Of a DNA stretch of 64,000 bases, positions 57,216 to 64,000 are shown piece after piece (position 1 is the stretch's first letter; the number at the start of each line of letters is the position of its first letter). The position numbers were made by a program, and so were the translations under genes. This DNA is from Methylomarinum vadi (lineage in GTDB: Bacteria; Pseudomonadota; Gammaproteobacteria; Methylococcales; Methylomonadaceae). The stretch lies in contig NZ_JPON01000001.1 of the NCBI RefSeq assembly GCF_000733935.1, positions 558,001 to 622,000 of the forward strand, given 5' to 3'. The notes below the pieces were generated by a model that was given only the letters and a program-made list of their open reading frames with translations, did no database searches and was not told the DNA's origin.

Positions 57216-58994
57216 ATGCCATCAAATCGCTCAACACTCGAAACCGATCTGGAAACCTTGCGCCACGACTGCGCCCACCTGTTGGCGCAAGCCGTCAAGG
57301 AGTTATATCCGGCCGTCCAAGTCGCCATCGGTCCGGCCATCGAACACGGCTTTTATTACGATTTTGCGTTTCCAGAGCCGTTGACCGCCGACGAATTGCC
57401 GGCCATCGAGCAGCGCATGCGCGAGATCGTTTTCCGCCGCGAACCCATTCGGCGGGAAGAATGGCCCCGTGCCGAAGCCGATGCGTTTTTCGCCGCAACA
57501 GGCGAACGCTTTAAACAAGAGTTGCTGGTCGCCATTCCGGAACACGAGACCATCAGCGTCTACCGGCAGGGCGAATTTACCGACCTGTGCCGTGGCCCGC
57601 ACGGCGCGGATACCGGGCAAATTGGACTTGCCTTTAAATTACTGAAGCTGGCGGGCGCTTATTGGCGCGGCGATCATCGCCAGCCCATGCTGCAACGCAT
57701 CTACGGCACGGTATGGCCGACTCAGGAGGAGCTGGATCGCTATCTCAAGCAATTGGCGGAAGCGGAATTGCGCGATCATCGCCGTCTGGGGCGAGACATG
57801 GACTTATTTCATTTTCAGGAACAGGCACCGGGCTCGGTATTCTGGCACCCCAAGGGTTGGCGTTTGTTCCAGCGGCTAATCGATTACTTGCGGCAACGGC
57901 AAAAGGCGGCGGGTTATCAGGAAATCAACACCCCGGATGTCATGGACATAGGCCTGTGGCAAGACTCCGGCCACTGGGAAAAATTCGGCGAACACATGTT
58001 TACCACCCAACCCCCGGATGAACGGATTTTCGCACTCAAGCCGATGAACTGCCCCGGCGGCGTTCAGGTATTCAAACAGGGTTTGCGCAGCTACCGGCAA
58101 TTGCCCTTGCGGCTGGCGGAGTTCGGTAAGGTGCATCGCTACGAACCGTCCGGCGCCTTGCACGGTTTGATGCGGGTGCGTTCGTTCACTCAGGACGATG
58201 CCCATATCTTTTGCAGCGAGCAGCAGATTACTCAAGAAAGCCTGACCATTTGCGAACTGATATTAAGCATCTATCGCGACTTCGGTTTTCACGACATCCG
58301 CATCAAATTTTCCGACCGCCCGCCACAACGGGTGGGTAGCGATGCGGTTTGGGACCAGGCCGAGCAGGCCTTGATTCAAGCCATGCAAACCAGCGGACTG
58401 CCCTATACGCATAATCCCGGCGAAGGCGCGTTTTACGGTCCGAAGCTGGAATTTGTGCTGCGCGATGCGGTGGGGCGCGACTGGCAATGCGGTACCTTGC
58501 AAGTCGACCTCAATTTGCCTGGGCGATTAGGCGCTTATTACATCGATACCGACGGCAACAAGCAAACCCCGGTGATGCTACATCGGGCTTTGTTTGGTTC
58601 GCTGGAGCGCTTTACCGGTATTTTGCTGGAGCATTACGCCGGTTGGCTGCCGTTCTGGCTGGCACCCTTGCAAGTGGTGGTCGCGCCCATCAGCGCACCA
58701 ACCGAAGCCTATGCGCTGGAGGTTGCCGGGCAATTAAACACCGCCGGTTTGCATGTGGAAACCGACTTACGCAATGAAAAAATCGGCTACAAGATCCGTG
58801 AACACAGTTTAGCCAAAGTGTCGCTGTTAATCGTGGTCGGCCAGCAGGAAATGCAAGACGGTCTAGTCACACTGCGCTGGCTGCACGGCGGACATCAGCA
58901 AACCTTGCCATTGGTGCAAGCGGTCGCTGAATTGACGAGACAAAATCGTTTCCCTTCAGGAAAAGCTAATAACGAAACAGAACCCGTTGAATAA
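57216..58994 (+). CDS. thrS: Threonyl-tRNA synthetase paralogue lacking the TGS domain
   Basis: ATG 57216 is chosen because it is the first after the fhcA stop; the longer frame overlaps fhcA. The 592-residue protein starts directly with the editing domain (HDCAH at 17-21, CRGPH at 125-129), so the usual N-terminal TGS domain of about 60 residues is absent. The catalytic domain keeps all three zinc ligands by pattern (MNCPGG, QDDAHIFC, MLHRALFG) and motif 2/3 sequences, followed by an anticodon domain. Extra thrS copies under Zur are known from cyanobacteria. It remains a zinc enzyme, so any advantage must be in affinity or regulation. Confidence 0.9.
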   Translation: MPSNRSTLETDLETLRHDCAHLLAQAVKELYPAVQVAIGPAIEHGFYYDFAFPEPLTADELPAIEQRMREIVFRREPIRREEWPRAEADAFFAATGERFKQELLVAIPEHETISVYRQGEFTDLCRGPHGADTGQIGLAFKLLKLAGAYWRGDHRQPMLQRIYGTVWPTQEELDRYLKQLAEAELRDHRRLGRDMDLFHFQEQAPGSVFWHPKGWRLFQRLIDYLRQRQKAAGYQEINTPDVMDIGLWQDSGHWEKFGEHMFTTQPPDERIFALKPMNCPGGVQVFKQGLRSYRQLPLRLAEFGKVHRYEPSGALHGLMRVRSFTQDDAHIFCSEQQITQESLTICELILSIYRDFGFHDIRIKFSDRPPQRVGSDAVWDQAEQALIQAMQTSGLPYTHNPGEGAFYGPKLEFVLRDAVGRDWQCGTLQVDLNLPGRLGAYYIDTDGNKQTPVMLHRALFGSLERFTGILLEHYAGWLPFWLAPLQVVVAPISAPTEAYALEVAGQLNTAGLHVETDLRNEKIGYKIREHSLAKVSLLIVVGQQEMQDGLVTLRWLHGGHQQTLPLVQAVAELTRQNRFPSGKANNETEPVE

Positions 58995-59407
58995 TGAATC
59001 ACTCCGAATCAGCGCCGCCGACTTGCGGCCTCTATACCCTGAAAATCCAGGCCCAATTTTGCGCCGCCCATGCCTTGCGCGATTACCCCGGCGATTGCCG
59101 CCGCCTGCATGGGCATAACTGGAAAGTCGAAACCGAGGTAGAAGCCAAAGTGCTGAATGACATCGGTATTGCCATCGATTTCAAAGCCATCAAGGCGGCC
59201 ACCCGGACTTTGGCCGATAGCCTGGATCACCGGTTTTTGAACGACATCGAACCCTTCGACCGCATCAACCCCAGCGCCGAAAACCTGGCGGCCTGGTTTT
59301 ACCGGCAATTGTCGAAAATCTTGAATGGCAGCGGCGTCAGTGTCAGCGCCGTCACGATCTGGGAAACCGACACCGCCTGCGTCCGCTACAAGGAGATCGC
59401 TGCATGA
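58994..59407 (+). CDS. queD: 6-carboxytetrahydropterin synthase QueD-type
   Basis: The 137-residue protein has the zinc ligands in [10 protein letters not shown] and LHGHNWKVE and the catalytic Cys in GDCRRLHGH, the form typical of QueD rather than of folate-bypass PTPS-III. It converts dihydroneopterin triphosphate to carboxytetrahydropterin for queuosine. It overlaps thrS by one base (TAATG) and folE2 by 4, so it is supplied with its precursor by the next gene. Confidence 0.88.
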   Translation: MNHSESAPPTCGLYTLKIQAQFCAAHALRDYPGDCRRLHGHNWKVETEVEAKVLNDIGIAIDFKAIKAATRTLADSLDHRFLNDIEPFDRINPSAENLAAWFYRQLSKILNGSGVSVSAVTIWETDTACVRYKEIAA

Positions 59408-60189
59408 ACAATTGTGTTATCGAAGACATCCAAGGTCGCGCCGACAGTCGCCGCATCGCCATCGACAAAGTCGGCATCAAGGACATCCTGCATCCGGTGC
59501 GGGTACAGGATAAATTCGGCGGCGAGCAACATACCGTGGCCCGCTTCGACATGACCGTGAATCTGCCGCACGACTTCAAGGGCACTCACATGTCGCGTTT
59601 CGTCGAGATTTTGAATAGCCACGACCGCGAAATCAGCATCGCCTCGTTCCCGATCATGTTGCAAGAAATGCTGCAGCGGTTGGAAGCCGAATCCGGCTAC
59701 ATCGACATGCGCTTTCCGTATTTTGTCGAAAAAGCCGCGCCGGTCAGCGGCGTGCGCAGTCTGCTGGATTATCAGGTCAGCTTCATCGGCGAAATCGACG
59801 CCCAAGGCTGCCGCACCAAAGTCAAAATCGTGGTGCCGGTGACCAGCCTGTGCCCGTGTTCCAAGGAAATCTCCGCGCGCGGCGCTCACAACCAGCGCTC
59901 GCACGTGACCGTGACAATTGCGACCAGGGAATTCATCTGGCTGGAAGAATTGATTGCGCTGGTCGAGTCCGAGGCTTCGTCGCCCATCTATGGCTTGCTG
60001 AAGCGTCCCGACGAAAAATACGTGACCGAATACGCTTACGACCACCCCAAATTCGTCGAAGACATGGTTCGCGACGTGGCCGCCCGACTGGAAGCTGAAC
60101 CTCGCATCACGGCTTACATCGTGGAATCCGAGAACTTCGAGTCGATTCACAATCATTCGGCGTATGCCTTGATCAAGGGGGTGAAATGA
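59404..60189 (+). CDS. folE2: GTP cyclohydrolase IB (zinc-independent type)
   Basis: The 261-residue protein is the COG1469 form: [20 protein letters not shown] with the catalytic Cys, and [18 protein letters not shown] near the end. FolE2 replaces zinc-dependent FolE under zinc limitation because it works with other divalent metals, and it is a classic Zur target. In a methanotroph the product also feeds the pterin path to methanopterin. It overlaps both neighbours by 4 bases. Confidence 0.95.
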   Translation: MNNCVIEDIQGRADSRRIAIDKVGIKDILHPVRVQDKFGGEQHTVARFDMTVNLPHDFKGTHMSRFVEILNSHDREISIASFPIMLQEMLQRLEAESGYIDMRFPYFVEKAAPVSGVRSLLDYQVSFIGEIDAQGCRTKVKIVVPVTSLCPCSKEISARGAHNQRSHVTVTIATREFIWLEELIALVESEASSPIYGLLKRPDEKYVTEYAYDHPKFVEDMVRDVAARLEAEPRITAYIVESENFESIHNHSAYALIKGVK

Positions 60190-60602
60190 ATCTGTTCAAA
60201 CATGCGGAAACCCTGGCCGTTGGTGACAGCCTGTCCTGGGAAGCCGTCTTGGCTGAGCTACCCTTCAACGCCGACGGCCTGTTACCGGCCATTGCCCAGC
60301 AAGTCGACAGCGGAGAAGTATTGATGCTGGCCTGGATGAACCGCGCCGCCATCCTGGAAACCCTGAGTAGCGGCCGGGTGTGCTATTGGTCGCGTTCGCG
60401 GCAGCGCTTATGGCGCAAAGGCGAGACGTCCGGGCATTATCAAACGCTGAAAGAACTGCGCATCGATTGCGACGGCGACACCTTGTTGCTGCTGGTCGAT
60501 CAGCAAGGGCCAGCCTGTCACACCGGGCGCCGCAGCTGTTTCTATCATACGGTGCAGGGTGATCGCGTGGTTATGAACAGCGCACCGCAGAACACCGCTT
60601 AA
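60186..60602 (+). CDS. hisI: Phosphoribosyl-AMP cyclohydrolase paralogue
   Basis: The 138-residue protein has the HisI motifs [34 protein letters not shown], and the metal ligands in [20 protein letters not shown] and [10 protein letters not shown]. HisI is a zinc enzyme of histidine synthesis. It overlaps folE2 by 4 bases and is not with other his genes, so it is likely a second, low-zinc copy, as known for Zur clusters. Confidence 0.9.
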   Translation: MNLFKHAETLAVGDSLSWEAVLAELPFNADGLLPAIAQQVDSGEVLMLAWMNRAAILETLSSGRVCYWSRSRQRLWRKGETSGHYQTLKELRIDCDGDTLLLLVDQQGPACHTGRRSCFYHTVQGDRVVMNSAPQNTA

Positions 60603-60628
60603 TTCACTTCTTTGGAGAAATCTCGTTC

Positions 60629-61627
60629 ATGAATACCGCCCCAAAACTCAACTACCCGGTGCCAGTCACCATCCTGACCGGCTTTCTAGGCGCTGGTAAA
60701 ACCACGTTACTGAACCGCATTCTCACCGAACATCACGGTCGGCGCATTGCGGTGATCGAAAACGAATTCGGCGAAACCGGTATCGACAACGAGTTGCTGG
60801 TGCAAGCCGACGAGCAAATCGTCACCATGAACAACGGTTGTATCTGTTGCACGGTACGCGGCGATCTGGTACGCATCCTGGGCGAATTGTCCGAGCGCCG
60901 AGAAAACGGCGACGTGCATTTCGAGCGGGTGATCATCGAAACCACCGGTCTGGCCGATCCGGCGCCGGTGGCGCAAACCTTTTTCATCGAGCAGGACATC
61001 GCCGAAAACTACAAACTGGATGCCATTGTCACCGTGGTTGATGCGGTGCATGCCCATCAACAACTGCAAGAACACCACGAAGCGCAAGAACAAGTCGGCT
61101 TCGCTGATCGGATTTTGTTGTCAAAAACCGATTTGCAGGAAGCCGAAGTGGTCGCCGATCTGGAAACCCGCTTGCGAGCGATGAACCCAAGAGCGCCGAT
61201 CAAACGCGTACATTTCGGCGCCACCGAGTTGCACGACATCCTGGACATCGACGGCTTCAATCTGGACGACATCCTGAAAATCGAACCGGACTTTCTAGAA
61301 GATGTCAGCCACGAACACGAGGACGACATCAGCTCGTTCGTATTCAGTTGTGAACGGGAGCTGGATGCTGCAAGGATACTGGCCTTTCTGGACATCATGG
61401 TGCGCCATTTCGGTAACGACCTATTGCGCTACAAAGGCATTTTGAACATTGCCGGTTGCGACAAGCGAGTAATTTACCAAGGCGTACACATGTTGATGAC
61501 GCAGGATTTTGTCACTCCCTGGCAAAATGGGGAAACCAAGACATCCAATCTGGTCTTTATTGGCCGTAATTTACCCAAACAGGAGATGCTGGAGGCGTTG
61601 GAATCGTGCCAAGTGGTGTCTCAATGA
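60629..61627 (+). CDS. COG0523 GTPase, YjiA-like (second of three)
   Basis: The 332-residue protein has Walker [10 protein letters not shown], the switch segment IENEFGETGIDNELL, CxCC in NGCICCTVR, the Walker B region IIETTGLADPAP, guanine motif SKTDL and a C-terminal domain with HEHEDDISSFVF and a His-rich run. It belongs to the YjiA/CobW-like short form. The histidine segment suggests binding of zinc or a similar metal. Confidence 0.9.
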   Translation: MNTAPKLNYPVPVTILTGFLGAGKTTLLNRILTEHHGRRIAVIENEFGETGIDNELLVQADEQIVTMNNGCICCTVRGDLVRILGELSERRENGDVHFERVIIETTGLADPAPVAQTFFIEQDIAENYKLDAIVTVVDAVHAHQQLQEHHEAQEQVGFADRILLSKTDLQEAEVVADLETRLRAMNPRAPIKRVHFGATELHDILDIDGFNLDDILKIEPDFLEDVSHEHEDDISSFVFSCERELDAARILAFLDIMVRHFGNDLLRYKGILNIAGCDKRVIYQGVHMLMTQDFVTPWQNGETKTSNLVFIGRNLPKQEMLEALESCQVVSQ

Positions 61628-61664
61628 ACTTTCAAAGCTTGTTAGCGAATCTTTTGTGCATCGC

Positions 61665-62648
61665 ATGACCAGGGAATTGCCCAAAATCCCCGTTATTGTG
61701 ATCACCGGTTTTCTCGGTAGCGGCAAGACCACGCTGTTAAACCGTTTATTGGCAGACGGGGTGAAGACGGCGGTGGTGATCAACGAATTCGGCGCCACGC
61801 CTATCGATCAGGACTTGATACTGAGTCAAGACATCCCGATGACGGTATTATCGGGCGGTTGCTTGTGCTGCCAGATCAAAGGCGCACTGGCACCGACTTT
61901 GAAGAACTTGTGGATGGCTTGGAATCAGATTGAAGCCAAGCCGTTCGAACGGCTCATCATCGAGACCAGCGGCGTTGCCAGTCCGGAACCCATTTTGGAT
62001 ACACTGCTGCGCGAATCCTGGTTGTGCAAACGCTACCGCTTGCAGCAAATCGTCGCTACGCTGGCGATACCGTCGGCCATTGACCAATTGCAGCGCCACG
62101 CCGAAGCGCGTGCGCAAATGACTTGGGCCGACCTGTTGCTGTTGACTCACGCCGATCTGGCCAATACCGCGCAACAGGCGGAATTGATCGGCTACTTGCA
62201 GCGTCATGCACCGGCCACGCCAACGTTGGCGGTTAGGCTGGATCAGTTCGACGCAGCCACTTTGCAAGGCTATGCGTATCCCGCTTTTCGACGGATGCCG
62301 ACCGGCAAGCTTGTGGCTGAACACGGCTTTCGTAGCGTGTCGCTTTATCTGGAGCACATTCCGGATTGGCCCAGATTGCAAGCCACGTTGCAAACCTTGT
62401 TGGCAAACCATGCCGATGACTTGGTTCGAATCAAAGGGCTGATTTATTTGCCTGACTGTGCGGCGCCGTTGGCCGTGCATGGTGTCGCCGGTCAATTGTA
62501 TCCACCTGTACCATTGCCGGAACGTCCGAACCAGGACAGACGTAGCCGATTAGTGTTGATTACGGTTTCCAATCCGGAACTTTTGGCCAACGAATTGTTA
62601 ATCCACTTGGGAGCGGAACCCAATCAGAGCCCGATACGGCTGCATTGA
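61665..62648 (+). CDS. COG0523 GTPase (third of three)
   Basis: ATG 61665 is the first start after the previous stop at 61627. The 327-residue protein has Walker A GFLGSGKTT, INEFGATPIDQDL, a variant metal motif GGCLCCQIK, IIETSGVASPEP and a C-terminal CobW_C-like part (LYLEHIPDWPRLQATLQTLL; DDLVRIKGLIYLPD). It lacks a His-rich segment, and the guanine motif is degenerate (THADL in place of SKxD). It may serve a different client. It is the last gene of the cluster. Confidence 0.85.
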   Translation: MTRELPKIPVIVITGFLGSGKTTLLNRLLADGVKTAVVINEFGATPIDQDLILSQDIPMTVLSGGCLCCQIKGALAPTLKNLWMAWNQIEAKPFERLIIETSGVASPEPILDTLLRESWLCKRYRLQQIVATLAIPSAIDQLQRHAEARAQMTWADLLLLTHADLANTAQQAELIGYLQRHAPATPTLAVRLDQFDAATLQGYAYPAFRRMPTGKLVAEHGFRSVSLYLEHIPDWPRLQATLQTLLANHADDLVRIKGLIYLPDCAAPLAVHGVAGQLYPPVPLPERPNQDRRSRLVLITVSNPELLANELLIHLGAEPNQSPIRLH

Positions 62649-62984
62649 GGGTTAATGGAAATGGATGAGCATAGTCTTAGTCATCTGTTACCGTTCGGCT
62701 GAGGTTACGCAAATATAACGTTCCCGGTGATCAAAAAACCATCAGATCACTTGTGTTTTGCAAAGGCAGATTCGACATCAGGTTTTTTCAGATTCTGCAT
62801 CCTGCCATTTCAAGACTGGATTGGCAGATATATCATATACAGAGAACATAGCTGTTTGAAACAAATAAACGGCAGAAAGGGGGGCGAGTGTTGCTGACCA
62901 GACGTGCCATACAAAATGCTTAGCGCCTTATTTTAGGTGCTAACTCGGTTTTCCGTTCGATTGCGTCCCAATTCAAATACAATT
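62649..62984. other. Region between Zur cluster and Tn3-type element
   Basis: No gene is seen in these 336 bases. Around 62878-62925 the sequence GGGGGGCGAGTGTTGCTGAC starts a stretch that resembles a Tn3-family terminal repeat (GGGG start, GCTTAGC end), which would be the left end of the element at the window edge. No partner end is in the window. Confidence 0.35.
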
Positions 62985-63584
62985 TTACGTTTTACCAGAG
63001 CCATTCCGTTTTTCTGCCACATAGGAGAAGAATTTTCGCCTCCCTACGCCGGTAATCTCACAAACCTCGGCGGCGGTTTTGTCCGAGTTTTCGTAGAGGA
63101 TTCTGGCATTCTCCAATTTTTCCGGGTCAGTTTTAGGTCTTCCACCCGTTTTGCCCCGCGCTTTAGCGGATGAACGTCCCGCTGCCGCCCGCTCTGCGCG
63201 AAGTTCCCGCTCCATTTGGTGAATAGCGCCCATCATCGACAAGAAACAACGACCCGTTGCGGATGTGGTATCGATATTTTCACGCAATGACACTAAGTTA
63301 ATTTGCCGCTGTTCCAGCACCTTTGCAGTGGTCAGTAAATCCATCAAAGAGCGCGTCATGCGGCTTAATTCGCTGACCACCAAGGTATCGCCTGGGCGAG
63401 CATATTCTAAAAGCTGATCCCAGCCGGGTCGATCCATGTGCGAACCGGTCATCTTGTCGGAAAATATTTTGCCGCCCCCGGCTTTTTGCAACGCATCAAT
63501 CTGAGAATCCAGATTTTGGTGAACGTAGAGTGCAAAAAGTGTACTTTCTGCACTCGCCGAAAAGCGGTGTCGAATGAACGTCAA
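62985..63584 (-). pseudogene. tnpR: Tn3-type resolvase lacking the catalytic-serine motif
   Basis: From NLDSQIDALQKAGGGKIFSD on, the protein follows Tn3-family resolvases (SELSRMTRSLMDLL; TSATGRCFLSMMGAIHQMER; HTH AAEVCEITGVGRRKFFSYV). The expected N-terminal Y-A-R-V-S-T segment is replaced by LYVHQ, so the active serine and about 4 neighbours are gone in frame. The residues before this (FIRHRFSASAESTLFA) read into the res region and are not resolvase-like. It should be unable to recombine DNA. Confidence 0.7.
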
Positions 63585-64000
63585 TTCGCGCCGCCTGTCT
63601 ATCCTGACGAAAAGTGAGATCGATGATCTTTACGGGTTGCCTCGTTTCAGCGAAGACGACCGCAGTCTCTTCTTCGATTTAAGCGCGGTTGAACAGGGAG
63701 CTGTCGATGCCGTTCATACCTGCTCGTCGGCAGTCCATCTAATCCTTCAAATCGGGTATTTCAAGGCCAAGCAACAGTTTTTTGTTTACGGGCGGGAGGC
63801 TGTGCTCGACGACCTACACTATATTCTCCAGCGGTATTTCCCCGACCAGGCATTAGATAAGATCAAAACCCTTTCCAAGCCGACCCGGCTCGAACAGCAA
63901 CAGATCATCCTCCAATTATTCGACTATCGCCTATGCGACGGCGAAGCCAAGGCGGCACTGGAACGGAAAGCGCAACGGGTCGCCATGCTGTCGACACAGC
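63574..64000 (+). CDS. tnpA: Tn3-family transposase, N-terminus, continues beyond window
   Basis: ATG 63574 opens a frame without stop to the last base (142 codons): MNVNSRRLSILTKSEIDDLY and GLPRFSEDDRSLFFDLSAVE, then YILQRYFPDQALDKIK. This is the DUF4158 N-terminal domain of Tn3 transposases, different in sequence from the transposase at 18463. It is divergent from the damaged resolvase, the usual Tn3 layout. Confidence 0.88.
   Translation, partial: MNVNSRRLSILTKSEIDDLYGLPRFSEDDRSLFFDLSAVEQGAVDAVHTCSSAVHLILQIGYFKAKQQFFVYGREAVLDDLHYILQRYFPDQALDKIKTLSKPTRLEQQQIILQLFDYRLCDGEAKAALERKAQRVAMLSTQ

Overview
The window looks like the chromosome of a gamma-proteobacterial methanotroph of the Methylomonas/Methylobacter/Methylotuvimicrobium kind. 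The main evidence is a nearly complete calcium-type methanol dehydrogenase cluster (mxaF-J-G-I-R-P-S-A-C-K-L on the minus strand, with mxaB divergent and mxaD nearby) and a formylmethanofuran dehydrogenase subunit A-like gene. No rRNA, tRNA or CRISPR array was found.

Positions 1-32,000 are an accessory region heavily damaged by mobile elements. It opens with a DUF2075 ATPase and a decayed Eco57I-type DNA methyltransferase. Next is a CBASS-like pair, a CD-NTase and an S-4TM pore-forming effector, each split by one insertion sequence (IS630, IS256). Removing each IS and one copy of its target duplication restores both reading frames. An 8.7-kb Tn3-family mercury transposon (merR-T-P-A, tnpR, tnpA; 38-bp inverted repeats; 5-bp target duplication) sits inside a nuclease/lamin-tail gene, and its own tnpR is split by an IS1182-type element. 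A second copy of that element joins fragments of a helicase pair to a fragment of a MobH relaxase. Three paralogous small HTH proteins, a resolvase, a flavodoxin broken by an IS5 fragment, an IS200 copy and a umuC remnant follow.

Positions 32,449-45,693 are the methanol oxidation block. Structural genes mxaFJGI come first and are separated from the accessory genes mxaRPSACKL by an intrinsic terminator placed directly before mxaR. MxaF has Ala after the catalytic Asp-Tyr, which marks a Ca2+ rather than a lanthanide enzyme. mxaB (response regulator) is divergent. A compact ORF-less group II intron lies between mxaB and a beta-propeller gene/mxaD pair.

Positions 45,694-49,621 hold decayed genes (GldG-like, DUF4340, BRCT), a group II intron 5' fragment and a second damaged IS200.

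Positions 49,784-62,648 form a compact, mostly overlapping plus-strand cluster under apparent Zur control: zur, a TonB-dependent receptor, a COG0523 GTPase, a small membrane protein, a ZIP transporter, a DUF1826 protein, fhcA-like, thrS-like, queD, folE2, hisI and two more COG0523 GTPases. It reads as a zinc-starvation programme: metal uptake, metallochaperones and back-up copies of zinc enzymes. The C1-metabolism enzyme FhcA among the back-ups is the most interesting point of the window. The right edge opens into another Tn3-family element with a resolvase that has lost its catalytic-serine motif.
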